Notes: a model not told the origin generated them from the letters alone. Positions 8,577 through 18,092 are shown, counted from the stretch's first letter. The stretch: DNA of 64,000 nucleotides from Io17-Chloro-G2 sp965226825 (GCA_965226825.1 CBDDED010000003.1:868001-932000), one strand, 5' to 3'. Program-made: numbers and translations.

Positions 8577-9554
8577 CTAGCGGCCCATCACCTGGCGGGC
8601 CAACGCGGCAACCGTTGAGCCGCTGGGGATCGCTATTTGCTCCAGGGGCATGGCATACGGTATGGGGGCTTCAGCTCCGGCGATGCGGCGGACCGGGGTG
8701 TCCAGGTAGTCGAATACCTCCTCCTGGATCTGGCTGGCAATTTCTCCGCCGAATCCTCCGAGTTTGCTGGTCTCCTCGACAACGATGGCCCGGTGGGTCT
8801 TCTTCACAGATTCTGCCACGGTATCGATGTCCAAAGGACGCAGGGTCCTCAGGTCGACAACCTCGGCATTGATCCCTTGGCCGGACAATTCCTCGGCTGC
8901 GGTCAAGCAGACCTGGGCCATGCGCGAGTATCCGATCAGCGTAATATCGGCGCCTTCACGGGTTACTGCCGCCTGACCCAATGGTATTTTGTAGTGCGCG
9001 TCCGACACCTCGCCGCGGGTGCTGTACAGCAGGATGTGCTCGACAAAAACCACCGGGTCTTGCAGGTCGCGGCAACTGCGGAACAGTCCCAGGACATCCT
9101 GAGGCGAACTGGGCACAGCCACCATCAAGCCGGGCACCGAGGCAAACCAACCCTCAAACGACTGGGAGTGGGTGGCGGCGACTGATGCTCCGGCGCCGGT
9201 GACGGTCCGGATCATCAACGGGACAGAAAACTGCCCCCCGGACATGTAGCGAATTTTGGCGGCGTGATTGACGATTTGGTCCATGGCCAGCAGGCTGAAG
9301 TTGATGGTCATCAATTCAACGATGGGGCGGAGCCCGGCCATGGCCGCTCCCACGCCTGCTCCGACAATGGCAGATTCCGATAGCGGGGAGTCCTTGATGC
9401 GCCGCTTGCCGTACTTGTCCCAGAACCCCTTGGTTACGGCGAACGCGCCCCCATAGGGACCGATGTCCTCACCGACCAGAAAAACCCTGGGGTCTTCGTC
9501 CAAAGACTCCCGAAGGGCTTGGGCCACGGCCTCGCGGTACGTAATCACTGCCAT
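8577..9554 (-). CDS. pdhB: 2-oxoacid (pyruvate) dehydrogenase E1 component, beta subunit
   Basis: This 325-residue transketolase-like protein begins MAVITYREAVAQALRESL, a near-invariant E1beta start. VFLVGEDIGPYGGAFAVTKG supplies the conserved E that protonates thiamine diphosphate. Other family blocks are PLSESAIVGAGVGAAMAGLRP and the C-terminal domain with VVDLRTLRPLDIDTV and VVEETSKLGGFGGEIASQI. It pairs with the alpha subunit encoded 136 bp upstream. Substrate preference (pyruvate, acetoin or branched-chain) cannot be fixed from sequence alone; pyruvate is the default. Confidence 0.94.
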   Translation of the reverse strand: MAVITYREAVAQALRESLDEDPRVFLVGEDIGPYGGAFAVTKGFWDKYGKRRIKDSPLSESAIVGAGVGAAMAGLRPIVELMTINFSLLAMDQIVNHAAKIRYMSGGQFSVPLMIRTVTGAGASVAATHSQSFEGWFASVPGLMVAVPSSPQDVLGLFRSCRDLQDPVVFVEHILLYSTRGEVSDAHYKIPLGQAAVTREGADITLIGYSRMAQVCLTAAEELSGQGINAEVVDLRTLRPLDIDTVAESVKKTHRAIVVEETSKLGGFGGEIASQIQEEVFDYLDTPVRRIAGAEAPIPYAMPLEQIAIPSGSTVAALARQVMGR

Positions 9555-9690
9555 CGGTCTAATTCCTTAACAAATCCCGAATCGAGACACCAATGGAGCC
9601 GTAGCGTCGAGATCAATCTCAGCGCGGGTCTTCCCAAAACCAGTCGCATGGGTGCAAGTCGGATATTCGATCGAGGATTGGAAAATCCTC

Positions 9691-10674
9691 CTAGTCCTCG
9701 TAAACGTGGGTCATCAGTTCCTCAGGTTCCGGGAAAGGACTGGCATCCGCAAAAGCCGCCGCCGCCACGATTTCTTCATCAACCGCCGAATCAATTTGGT
9801 CGAAATCCTCTTCCGAGGCCACACCGTTACCGGTTAACAACTCCCGGAACCTGGGGATCGGGTCCTGGGTGCGCCAGTATTCCACTTCCTCTTCAGGACG
9901 GTAGTTGGCGGGGTCGGCGATGGAGTGACCTTGAATCCGGTAGGTCCTAGCTTCAATGAAAGCTGGCCCCTTGCCTCCACGCACGTCGTTGGTAACTTCC
10001 AGCATCAACTCGTGCACCGCCAGGACGTCATTTCCGTCAACGCGGTAGTTGGCCATGCTGTAGGCTTCAGCCAAAAGGTACATTTGTTGGTGGACCGCCA
10101 ACGTGTCGGCCGACGGCGCACCCATTCCGTAGAGGTTGTTTTCGCAGAAGAAAATCATCGGCAGGTGCCACACTGCCGCCAGGTTCATAGACTCGTGGAA
10201 CTCGCCTTCGTTGAGAGCTCCGTCGCCCATAAAGCACAGGGCCAACCGTTCTTGCTCCGTGTACTGGGCTGCCAGGGCCAACCCCGCCGCAATGGGAAGC
10301 TGTCCGCCTACGATGGCATATCCACCCATGAAGTTCTTGTGGGCATCGAACAGATGCATGGATCCGCCCTTGCCCTTGCTGACACCGGTGGCCTTGCCAA
10401 AGAGCTCGGCCATGACCCCGTTCGTGTCCATACCCCGGGCCAAAGCCTGCCCGTGGTCCCGATAGTGCGTCACCACGTAATCCTCCGGCTTGAGGGTTGA
10501 GATGGCTCCTACGGCAATCGCCTCCTCACCGGTGTAAACGTGGAGAAACCCCTTGATGTTGCCCCGGGTATATTGGCGCTCGCACTCCCTTTCAAATTCT
10601 CTTATCAGCCGCATCTGCCGGTAGAATTCCAACAATTGGACTTTGCTTAAATCGTGTAGTTGTGCAATAGCCAC
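9691..10674 (-). CDS. pdhA: 2-oxoacid (pyruvate) dehydrogenase E1 component, alpha subunit
   Basis: This 327-residue thiamine-diphosphate enzyme subunit carries the cofactor motif GDGALNEGEFHESMNLAA through FFCENN (GDG...NN). It also has the conserved THYRDHGQALARG and KGKGGSMHLF blocks typical of PDH and acetoin dehydrogenase E1alpha. GQLPIAAGLALAAQY matches the interface with E1beta. The gene lies 60 bp downstream of lpd and upstream of E1beta in one minus-strand operon. It decarboxylates the 2-oxoacid and reductively acylates the lipoyl group of E2. Confidence 0.94.
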   Translation of the reverse strand: MAIAQLHDLSKVQLLEFYRQMRLIREFERECERQYTRGNIKGFLHVYTGEEAIAVGAISTLKPEDYVVTHYRDHGQALARGMDTNGVMAELFGKATGVSKGKGGSMHLFDAHKNFMGGYAIVGGQLPIAAGLALAAQYTEQERLALCFMGDGALNEGEFHESMNLAAVWHLPMIFFCENNLYGMGAPSADTLAVHQQMYLLAEAYSMANYRVDGNDVLAVHELMLEVTNDVRGGKGPAFIEARTYRIQGHSIADPANYRPEEEVEYWRTQDPIPRFRELLTGNGVASEEDFDQIDSAVDEEIVAAAAFADASPFPEPEELMTHVYED

Positions 10675-10734
10675 GTTTTATACTCCCGTCAACCCCGGAA
10701 TGACCCGGGGCGTCAAATCCACCGGGGGTACGTT

Positions 10735-12120
10735 TTACCCGTGAATCGCCCGGCCCTGGGCGCCTAATGCCGCTTCCTTAACCATTTCCGACAACGACGG
10801 GTGCGGGTGGACGGCCCAACCAAGTTCCAGGGTTGTCCCCTCCAACATCCGGGTCATGGCCAGTTCCCCGAGCAACTCGGTGACCTCGGGCCCTATCATG
10901 TGTCCGCCCAATATCTCGCCGTACCGCTCATCCACCACCAGCTTGACCAATCCATGCGCTTCACCCATGGCCATGGCTTTCCCGTTTGCCTGGGCGTTGA
11001 ACGACCCCACCGCCACTTGATATCCCTGCTCACGGGCCTGTTTTTCGGTGAGGCCGAAGCTGGCTACCTGCGGCTGGCAGTAGGTTGCCTTGGGCATGAA
11101 GGTGTAATCCAGCGGCTGGACCTCCATACCCGCGATGTGCTCCACCGCTGCAACCGCCTGAGCGGAAGCGGCGTGGGCCAAGGCCAGCTTGCCAGTTACG
11201 TCGCCAACAGCGTAGACGCCGGGCACGTTGGTGGCCATTTGGTCGTTCACTTGAATTGCGCCACCAATGGTTTCGACGCCCAGGCCTTCCAGCCCAAGTC
11301 CCTCAGAATTGGGCTGCACCCCAACTGCTACCAAAACCTGGTCGCAATCAAGAGACTGGACCGCCCCGTCTTTTTCCACCGCGAGTTTCAAGCCGCCGTC
11401 GTTGCGCTCCATTCCGGTAACGCCGGCGCCGGTTATTATGTTAATCCCCAACTGAGAAAAGGCCCGCTCTAACAGCGGGCTGATCTCTTCGTCTTCGTTG
11501 GGTACCAGGCGGGGAAGAAGCTCTACAACAGACACTTCCACCCCGTACATTTTGTAAATATAGGCGAACTCAACGCCGATGGGCCCGCCGCCGACAATGA
11601 CCACGGAGGACGGCAGTTGGTCTTGGACAATGGCTTCCCGGCTGGTGATGACCTTTTCTCCGTCCACCGGCAGAGGAGGAATCGAGCGCGGGCGGGCTCC
11701 GGTGGCGATGACCACGTTTTTCGCCTTGATCCGCCGCCCGTCAGGGGCAACCTCCACCTCGTTGCTCGATGTGAGGCGCCCGGTCCCCACAATGTGTTCC
11801 ACGTTGTTTTTGCGCAGCAGGTAGGCGACTCCCCGGGTATTGCGTTGGACCACATTCCGGCTTCGCCCCATCGCTACGCCATAATCGGCCTTGAAGTTGT
11901 CGAAACTAAGGCCAAATTCATCCCCGCGGCGGAAGTAGGACACTATCTCCGCGTTCCTCAACAGAGCTTTACTGGGAATACATCCCCAATTCAGGCAAAC
12001 CCCGCCCAAACTTTCCCGCTCTACTACTACGGCCTTGAGACCCAGTTGGCCGGCGCGAATTGCGGCAACGTAACCGCCTGGACCTGCGCCGATAACTGCC
12101 AAATCGTAATCGGATTCCAT
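10735..12120 (-). CDS. lpdA: Dihydrolipoyl dehydrogenase (E3)
   Basis: This 461-residue flavoprotein disulfide reductase is full length. The FAD-binding motif GAGPGGYVAAIRAGQLG is at the N terminus. The redox disulfide is in GGVCLNWGCIPSKALL (Cys 42 and 47). The NAD-binding motif is VVIVGGGPIGVEFAYIYKMYG, and a second FAD motif is GVYAVGDVTG. The C-terminal HPHPSLSEMVKEAAL gives the His-Glu catalytic dyad. It reoxidises dihydrolipoamide on E2 with NAD+. It is the first gene of the operon, so it may also serve other lipoyl complexes. Confidence 0.96.
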   Translation of the reverse strand: MESDYDLAVIGAGPGGYVAAIRAGQLGLKAVVVERESLGGVCLNWGCIPSKALLRNAEIVSYFRRGDEFGLSFDNFKADYGVAMGRSRNVVQRNTRGVAYLLRKNNVEHIVGTGRLTSSNEVEVAPDGRRIKAKNVVIATGARPRSIPPLPVDGEKVITSREAIVQDQLPSSVVIVGGGPIGVEFAYIYKMYGVEVSVVELLPRLVPNEDEEISPLLERAFSQLGINIITGAGVTGMERNDGGLKLAVEKDGAVQSLDCDQVLVAVGVQPNSEGLGLEGLGVETIGGAIQVNDQMATNVPGVYAVGDVTGKLALAHAASAQAVAAVEHIAGMEVQPLDYTFMPKATYCQPQVASFGLTEKQAREQGYQVAVGSFNAQANGKAMAMGEAHGLVKLVVDERYGEILGGHMIGPEVTELLGELAMTRMLEGTTLELGWAVHPHPSLSEMVKEAALGAQGRAIHG

Positions 12121-12917
12121 GTGACTCCACTAAACCGCGGCTTGAACCTGGGGCATTCTCCCGTCGCCAACCACCCTTCACACGTACGAACCAACAGTAT
12201 ACAAGCCGAATATTAAGGCATACAAGGGCAAGACATGAATTGTCAGCCATAGCTCGTCCGATTTGGCTCCGGCGAAACGAATTCCAAAGCAAATTTTCCG
12301 GTCAAGTTACCGTTCTTGGCCACAAAACGACTGACGGTAATCACTAAACTATAACAACCGCTCGACTGTTCCGGGTTCACATCAAGCCATTCGACCTGGG
12401 CAATCGCACTTCAACCCGCTGGCGCAACACCCGCAAAATTCCATGCCGGGTATGGGAGGCGGTCGGTGAGAAAGGGCGCCCTCCCGTCATGCCCGGCTTC
12501 CCGAAGGATGCGGGGGTGATGACGTCCCAAGTACGATTGCTCTGACGGCTCGGCCAGGGTCTGTCGATTATTATCGAATCCCTAGTCGCTCTTGCCGCAA
12601 CGGGAATCTGGAGCCCATTTTGACCCCTATTCCCGTCATTCTCGCCGCAGCGGGAATCCAGAGCCCTTTTCCGCATCCAACCTGGCGCGTGTCTGCAAGA
12701 ATGTTCCAGGCGGGACGTCGACCTGTCGACCCGGCGCGTCTAAGTTGGCATAACCGTCTTGGCCCATAATCAGGGCTCTGGATTCCCGCTGCGGCGAGAA
12801 AGACGGGGGACAATCGAAAAACCCTGGCGGCGCGGGCGGCTTAATTGTTTAGCCGCGGCCCGTCTGCTATGATGGTTGCAATTCGGCACTCTGGTTTTCA
12901 CGGAGTCAAAGGACGAT
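12121..12917. repeat. Intergenic region with a cluster of dispersed repeats
   Basis: No coding gene is supported in this gap. Three copies of the dispersed repeat lie at about 12,588-12,616, 12,631-12,666 and 12,773-12,807, the last in the opposite orientation. The shared core on one strand is TCTCGCCGCAGCGGGAATCC followed by AGAGCCC. A different short palindrome-like unit (CCCGTCATGCCCGGCTTCCC) lies near 12,482-12,501. The rest probably holds the promoter regions of lpdA and tatA, but no convincing promoter boxes could be picked out. Confidence 0.6.
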
Positions 12918-13124
12918 ATGCGAGTCGGGCCGTTGGGAATCCCCGAGCTTCTCATCATATTTGCCATTATTCTTCTGATCTTCGGGGCCAGAAAGCTGCC
13001 CGAAATCGGTTCATCCCTGGGCCGGGGTATCCGCACCTTCAAGACGGCCGTCACCGGAGAGGACGCCGAGCCGGTGGCCGACACCCAAGCCAACCAACGC
13101 CCTCCGGACGAAACCCGCACCTAG
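12918..13124 (+). CDS. tatA: Sec-independent protein translocase TatA
   Basis: This 68-residue protein starts MRVGPLGIPELLIIFAIILL. It has the short N-terminal membrane helix ending in the FGARKLPEIGSSLGRG hinge and amphipathic helix that define TatA/TatE. It then has a short polar tail. ATG at 12,918 is chosen because it places the helix at the extreme N terminus, as in the family; the longer open frame from 12,876 adds a polar leader. It would form the pore-like oligomer for folded-protein export. It faces tatC and the tatB-like gene, which are on the opposite strand. Confidence 0.92.
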   Translation: MRVGPLGIPELLIIFAIILLIFGARKLPEIGSSLGRGIRTFKTAVTGEDAEPVADTQANQRPPDETRT

Positions 13125-13260
13125 GGGCTTTCCTCAAGGTCGATAGACCGCCGGTGTTAAGACTTAAGACCAGGCTTCAAACCTTGGTGTTTTTTTTGGG
13201 GTCCACCATTGTCGTGAAGCCCGGGTGCTCAACTCGTCCCTCGGCACACCGGGCCCACGC

Positions 13261-14010
13261 TTATGATGGCGTTATTGCCGTTGACGCGCGACGGCTGCGG
13301 TCGGCCAGCCGGGCCAGCAGGACGCCCAGTTCGTAAAGCACCAACAGCGGCGCCGCCACCAGGGCCTGGTTCACCGGGTCCACGGTTGGCGTGATGATGG
13401 CGCTCAACAGGAAAGCCACCACTACCCAGAACCTCCGGAAGCGACTCAACATCCGGGCGTTGACAACCCCCAACTGGGCCAGAAGGTACATGACCAGTGG
13501 AGTCTCAAAGGCTATCCCCATCCAAAACAACAGCCTGACCATGAAATTCACGATGTTGCTGATCCGGATCGTCGGCGCGGCCACGTCGGCGCCGAAATTA
13601 AGCAAGAAATGGAGAGCGTTTGGTGTAAGCACAAAGTACCCAAAAGCCACTCCGCCGGCGAAAGCGGCAAACACTGCCGGAAGGAAGCCCAAGAGGTATA
13701 GCCTTTCCCGCCCGGTCAACCCAGGAGCGACAAACATGACCACGTGGTAGAGAATCACCGGCAGTGCCAGGACAAAGCCGCCCACCATCGAGACCTTGAC
13801 CGAAGTGGTAAACGACTCGGTCACTTCCACGAAAACCAGTTCCCCGGCGGCGACGTCCAAGTCTCCGGCAGGTAGGATCAGAAGTTTGATAATCTGGCTA
13901 TAGAAAGGGAAGGCCACGGCGCTGCCGACCAGCAGGGCCAATACCGAATAGAGCACCCGTCTTCGCAGCTCGGCCAAGTGCTGAAGAACGGATAGCTCCC
14001 CGCTGTTCAT
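13261..14010 (-). CDS. tatC: Sec-independent protein translocase TatC
   Basis: Taking the ATG at 14,010 gives 249 residues. The protein starts MNSGELSVLQHLAELRRRVL, which contains the conserved H.AELRRR segment that recognises twin-arginine signal peptides. Six hydrophobic segments follow, including VSMVGGFVLALPVILYHVVMF, the FVAPGLTGRERLYL loop and WMGIAFETPLVMYLLAQLG. The open frame extends upstream to 14,130, but that part overlaps the tatB-like gene and is low-complexity, so it is rejected. It lies 22 bp after the tatB-like gene. Confidence 0.92.
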   Translation of the reverse strand: MNSGELSVLQHLAELRRRVLYSVLALLVGSAVAFPFYSQIIKLLILPAGDLDVAAGELVFVEVTESFTTSVKVSMVGGFVLALPVILYHVVMFVAPGLTGRERLYLLGFLPAVFAAFAGGVAFGYFVLTPNALHFLLNFGADVAAPTIRISNIVNFMVRLLFWMGIAFETPLVMYLLAQLGVVNARMLSRFRRFWVVVAFLLSAIITPTVDPVNQALVAAPLLVLYELGVLLARLADRSRRASTAITPS

Positions 14011-14032
14011 TGCAGGCTGCCGGGAGGTGGAA

Positions 14033-14314
14033 TCATCCGCGCCGGTCTGGGGATGGAGGGTCTTCAACTCCCGTTGCTGGGCCCGTCGCGGGGCCCGTGG
14101 CAGGACCCGCTGCAGGTTCGGTTGGCACACGGCCCTTGGGGCCCGAATCCCGGTCCTGCTCCAGGTTGACCGCTTCCATCACTTCGTTGAAACTCCGGCG
14201 GAGGTCGCTCAAAATCCGACCAGCGGTGCGCGCCGAATCAATTGTGCGGCTGGGGCCGAGAACCAGAAAGGCCACCAGCATAACCACGGCCACCTCCATG
14301 ATGCCCATGCCCAT
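14033..14314 (-). CDS. tatB: TatB/TatA-like translocase subunit with GPAT repeats
   Basis: This protein of about 93 residues has the TatA/B pattern: an N-terminal hydrophobic helix (MGMGIMEVAVVMLVAFLVLG), then a hinge (PSRTIDSARTAGRIL) and an amphipathic helix (LRRSFNEVMEAVNLEQ). The tail holds a short tandem repeat AGPATGPATGPATG. Upstream of tatC it is most simply TatB. A TTG at 14,321, only about 5 nt after a GGGAGAG site, is an equally plausible start and would add two residues. The TatA versus TatB distinction rests on context. Confidence 0.75.
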   Translation of the reverse strand: MGMGIMEVAVVMLVAFLVLGPSRTIDSARTAGRILSDLRRSFNEVMEAVNLEQDRDSGPKGRVPTEPAAGPATGPATGPATGVEDPPSPDRRG

Positions 14315-14319
14315 GAAAT

Positions 14320-15033
14320 TCAAGGCGTCTCTCCCGGCATAAAGGGGCATTGTCCGGTGCAACCCGGCGGTGCCCGCGTGGCATCCCGCGGAGGCAACTG
14401 GAAGCCCAGATCATTGAGCATTTCCGATAGGCGGCACAGGGGCAAACCCACGATATTGGAGTAGCACCCCTCCCAGGACTCTGCGGGGCGCAGTTCCTCG
14501 TCCTGAACGGCGTAGGCTCCGGCCTTGTCAAACGGGACTCCGGAATTGATCGAGACGGCTATTTCGGCGTCGGAGAGGTCCCGCAGAGTAATGCTGCTGG
14601 ACATGCACTCTGCAAGCGCCCTTCCTCCGGAGGCATCGATCACAGCTACTCCGGTGACCACCCTGTGTCGGACGCCGCGCAAACGCCGGAGCATCTCCCA
14701 CGCCTGTGCGGGCCCGTCCGGCTTGCCGAAAACCTCCCCGCCCAACACCACCAGGCTATCCGCACCGACCACCAACCCTTGGGTCAACCCGCTGGCCACC
14801 GACCACGCCTTGGCCCAGGCCAAGCGTTGCACCAGCTCCTCGGCAGTCTCGCCGGGCAGAGGGTCCTCATTGATTCCGGCAGGACTCACCTGAAAATCGA
14901 GGCCCATGCCGGCCATAAGTTCAGACCGGCGAAGCGATGCCGAGGCCAATACCAGGCTGGGTTGGCGGGTACGCTGCTCTAGAATCGCCGGTTCCAAGAG
15001 CGTTTCCCCGTTGGCATCGCTACGGACGGACAT
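14320..15033 (-). CDS. maf: Maf-like nucleoside triphosphate pyrophosphatase
   Basis: With ATG at 15,033 the protein is 237 residues, in the family range. The hallmark is LVLASASLRRSELMAGMG (canonical LASxSxRR). It is followed by GETAEELVQRLAWAKA, VVGADSLVVLGGEVFGKP with the conserved D, and the RRLRGVRHRVVTGVAV block. DKAGAYAVQDEE and GCYSNIVGLPL complete the active site. Maf proteins hydrolyse non-canonical or modified NTPs to NMPs. The longer frame to 15,267 would overlap the neighbouring methyltransferase. The tail after LPPRDATRAPP is slightly longer than usual. Confidence 0.92.
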   Translation of the reverse strand: MSVRSDANGETLLEPAILEQRTRQPSLVLASASLRRSELMAGMGLDFQVSPAGINEDPLPGETAEELVQRLAWAKAWSVASGLTQGLVVGADSLVVLGGEVFGKPDGPAQAWEMLRRLRGVRHRVVTGVAVIDASGGRALAECMSSSITLRDLSDAEIAVSINSGVPFDKAGAYAVQDEELRPAESWEGCYSNIVGLPLCRLSEMLNDLGFQLPPRDATRAPPGCTGQCPFMPGETP

Positions 15034-15050
15034 TGGTCCCGAATTCCGGG

Positions 15051-16268
15051 TTATAAGCCATTGCTTGCGGTATCCAGGGTCAGGAAGGCTACGGCCTCCA
15101 GGTGATGCGTCTGGGGGAACATGTCCAGCGGTGTTACTCCTACCAGAGAGAATGGCCCGTCGCAGAGGATTTTTAGATCCCTGGCCAATGTCTCCACGTC
15201 GCAGGACACGTATGCCACCCGCCGCGGGCCGAGTTGGGCCAACCGTTCCAGCGCCAGTGGGTGGCACCCGGCCCGGGGCGGGTCCAACACCACCGCATCG
15301 GGCGGCGGATCCAAGCTCCGCAGGACATCCTCGGTCCTGCCTACCAGAAACTCCAGGTTGCCGATGCCAGCAGCGTTTTCCCTGGCGTCTGCCACCGCCG
15401 CGGACGATTCTTCAATGGCCAAAACCTTCTTGACATGGGGCGCCAGCAAAATAGCAAAGGTTCCCACGCCGGCAAAAGCGTCCAACAGGACCTCGGATCC
15501 GTCCAATTCCAGGCCATCCCGGACCACCTGGAACAGCTGCGCCGCCTGCTGGACATTTACCTGGAAAAAGGACGGCGATGAAACCTTGAACTGTGCGCCG
15601 GCCACCGAATCCATGTAGTGCTTCTGCCCCGTTGCCAGGTCCAGACCAGGCAGGAACAGGGGCGGTTGGATCAAGGCATCGCCGGTGGCTTCACCCGCCC
15701 TGATGGACAGTTGAGTGGTTTCACCACATCTTCCTTGTAGCTGCGACAAAAGGTCGTTGATCCCTGAGTGCATCAGCATGCAAGAATCGATCTTGACGAA
15801 TCGGCGCAACTCCCGGTTCACGAATCCCAGGGTCCCCCCGGAACGAACAGTGAACCGTGCGTGATTTCGATAGCCGAATTGGGACGGTGACGGGACCGTT
15901 GGCGCAACTGCCGCGTCAGCCATGCCACCTATCCGGGCCAGGGCATCGGAAGCGATCCTCTGCTTCGCGGCCAGTTGTTCATCGTAGGCCAGGTGCTGCC
16001 ACTGGCAGCCGGTGCAACTCCCAAAGTACTCACAGGGAGCTTCCACTCGGTGGGGAGACGGCTCCAAAACCTGGACGACACTGGCAGAAACGTGGCGCCG
16101 GTGGACCCTCAAAACCTCGGCGACCACTTTTTCGCCGGGGATGCCGCCAAACACAAAAATGTTCCACCCTTCGTGGCAGGCCATCGCTTCCCCCAAGCGG
16201 CCCCACGAATCCAAGGTGAGTGTCAGTAGCTCGCCGACCTCGAATTTGTGATGCGTTGCCTCAGTCAA
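15051..16268 (-). CDS. TrmA/RlmD family RNA (uracil-5-)-methyltransferase
   Basis: The domain order is an N-terminal TRAM domain (KFEVGELLTLTLDSWGRLGE), an iron-sulfur cysteine set in CEYFGSCTGCQWQHL, and a SAM-binding fold with DAFAGVGTFAILLAPHVKK. The catalytic region has VVLDPPRAGCHPLALERLA and the nucleophile segment VAYVSCDVETLARDL. It methylates uracil at C5 in 23S rRNA or tRNA; which substrate cannot be told. The open frame runs back to 16,604, but the extra 110 residues lack family features and overlap the ogg gene. The TTG at 16,268 just before the TRAM domain is the best guess for the start. Confidence 0.87.
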   Translation of the reverse strand: MTEATHHKFEVGELLTLTLDSWGRLGEAMACHEGWNIFVFGGIPGEKVVAEVLRVHRRHVSASVVQVLEPSPHRVEAPCEYFGSCTGCQWQHLAYDEQLAAKQRIASDALARIGGMADAAVAPTVPSPSQFGYRNHARFTVRSGGTLGFVNRELRRFVKIDSCMLMHSGINDLLSQLQGRCGETTQLSIRAGEATGDALIQPPLFLPGLDLATGQKHYMDSVAGAQFKVSSPSFFQVNVQQAAQLFQVVRDGLELDGSEVLLDAFAGVGTFAILLAPHVKKVLAIEESSAAVADARENAAGIGNLEFLVGRTEDVLRSLDPPPDAVVLDPPRAGCHPLALERLAQLGPRRVAYVSCDVETLARDLKILCDGPFSLVGVTPLDMFPQTHHLEAVAFLTLDTASNGL

Positions 16269-16507
16269 TGCGTTGTCAGCAGTCCTGTGAGAATTTCCGT
16301 GCCGTTGTCCGCCAATACTATAGTCCAACCATTGGGTTAATCCAAGAAGCCTCGACTTGGGCAGCAAGACCCGCCTGCGGCCCTTATGCGGAGAAGCAAC
16401 CAGTAAGGTTCGAGCCCTGCAACCAGTCAGGCCACCGGATACCAGGGACGGTTGCCCACTGAAAACAACGGGCAGCCATTGCTGTTCACCTGGCCGTTTC
16501 TTTTCAA

Positions 16508-17392
16508 CTATGCCTGCTCGGCTTTCGTTCCGCTCAAACGGCGTCCGTGAAACAAATACTGGTTGGCGTAACCCGCATAGGGACCGAAGTAGTCTTGGGC
16601 CCATTCCAGCAACTTCTTGTTAGATGGGGACTTCTCCGCCCTCTCGTGGGATTCGTACAACTCCCGGTGTATCCAGACGTCAATGGGAAACGCCTCCAGC
16701 TTGTCCAGTGAGAACAGGGAGACGCAGGCGGCCACCTTGGGCCCGATTCCCCGCAGTCTCATAAGAGACTCTTTGGCCTCCGCGTATGTGATTTGTTGCA
16801 TCCTGAGCGCCTCCAGGTCCAACTCGCCTTCCAACACTGCCACCGCCGCCCGGAATACGTTGGGAGCGCGGAAGCCCAGTTTGAGTTCCCGGAGCTTCAT
16901 TTCCCCGGCCGCGGCCAGTTGCTCCGGGGTGGGAAAAGTACAGCGTTTGACACCGTTCAAGCTCACCGGTTCACCAAATTCGTCCGACATGCGTTCCATG
17001 AGCCGGTGGATGCTTTCAATGTTGTTGTTGGCAGAGCAAATGTAGGCCACCAGGCATTCCCATGGTTCCATGCACAACACGCGAAGCCCAGGGTACTCCT
17101 TCACCCGTTTCTGAACTTCCAGATCGCGCACTGTTATGTCGACAAGGATGTCGTCGATAGGGTCGTCCAGTCGGAAGTAGTCCCACAACCTCGATACCAT
17201 GACTTCTTCCGACGACGGAGAGCACTCGAACTCCACGCCGGTGTCCGTCCGCCGGATGCGGACGATGTTCCCGTAAATTACGCCGCTGAACCAACACCCA
17301 TCCCCGCCGCCGTCTTCCCACTTCCAGCGATGGGCCTGCCCTCCCAGCAGGCTGGCCTCCAGGTCCAGCGGATACCCAATGTCCAAACGCAC
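16508..17392 (-). CDS. ogg: 8-oxoguanine DNA glycosylase/AP lyase (OGG1 type)
   Basis: This 294-residue protein matches the OGG1 layout rather than MutM. An N-terminal beta domain (GGQAHRWKWEDGG) contains the segment equivalent to the F/W-rich region of eukaryotic OGG1. The helix-hairpin-helix is LRGIGPKVAACVSLFSLDKL, holding the catalytic Lys equivalent. The essential Asp follows in EAFPIDVWIHRELY. CSANNNIESIHRLM is the DNA-intercalating NNN loop. It removes 8-oxoguanine opposite cytosine and cuts the backbone as a bifunctional lyase. Confidence 0.92.
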   Translation of the reverse strand: MRLDIGYPLDLEASLLGGQAHRWKWEDGGGDGCWFSGVIYGNIVRIRRTDTGVEFECSPSSEEVMVSRLWDYFRLDDPIDDILVDITVRDLEVQKRVKEYPGLRVLCMEPWECLVAYICSANNNIESIHRLMERMSDEFGEPVSLNGVKRCTFPTPEQLAAAGEMKLRELKLGFRAPNVFRAAVAVLEGELDLEALRMQQITYAEAKESLMRLRGIGPKVAACVSLFSLDKLEAFPIDVWIHRELYESHERAEKSPSNKKLLEWAQDYFGPYAGYANQYLFHGRRLSGTKAEQA

Positions 17393-17751
17393 CCCTGCCT
17401 CCTATCCTCCGGGCATCCAAAAGCCCGGACCCTCACCCTGCTCTCCGCCCTCCAACACATACTGACGAGCGGTCCATTCTATTTTATCCTCCGGAGGCTC
17501 AACTGTAGAGGCTCAACCGTGTTTCCCAGCCAGTCCCGTATCATCCTGCGAAAGGCCGCGAACGTCCGCTTTCGTGTCTAAATCCCGAGATGTTTAGATG
17601 GGTATCCAAGTAAAGGGTATCCAGTTATAGGGACTCAATGTAGTTGACCCGACTATGGGACGGGTATAAACTGAGGCAAATTTCAGGCGGGTTTGGAACG
17701 GACTACGGCGAATCAATACGCCGGTTCGACATATTCTCCCGGAGGATGGAA

Positions 17752-18081
17752 ATGGCGGAACCTATCGAGGCAACCGAGGCGAATTGGGACGAGCAGGTCC
17801 TGAACTCGGAACTCCCGGTGCTGGTCGACTTTTGGGCCGATTGGTGCGGTCCCTGTAAAATGATTGCCCCATCGGTGCATGACATGGCCGTGGAATACGA
17901 CGGCAAACTGGTAGTAGCCAAGCTGGACGTGGACTCCAGTCCGAACATTGCAATCAAATACCGGGTCAGCAGCATTCCCGCTTTGATTTTCTTCAAGGAC
18001 GGGCAGCCGGTAGACCAGATCGTTGGAGCCGTTCCAAAGGGTCAACTGCAAAAGAAGGTCGACTCCGTTTTGACCGGCTAA
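17752..18081 (+). CDS. trxA: Thioredoxin
   Basis: This 109-residue thioredoxin has the WCGPC active site in DFWADWCGPCKMIAPSV, the buried Asp region, and the cis-Pro loop in YRVSSIPALIFFKDG. ATG 17,752 lies 6 nt after GGAGG at 17,741-17,745. The in-frame ATG at 17,746 has no room for the site, and the open frame from 17,644 adds a non-conserved leader. It acts as a general cytoplasmic dithiol reductant. A strong hairpin follows at 18,136-18,164. Confidence 0.95.
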   Translation: MAEPIEATEANWDEQVLNSELPVLVDFWADWCGPCKMIAPSVHDMAVEYDGKLVVAKLDVDSSPNIAIKYRVSSIPALIFFKDGQPVDQIVGAVPKGQLQKKVDSVLTG

Positions 18082-18092
18082 TCCCTAGACCA

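Noticed and set aside
12377..12813. Minus-strand open frames in the lpdA-tatA gap
   Set aside because: They are built from dispersed repeat sequence (ALDSRCGENDG and similar) and are not conserved proteins.
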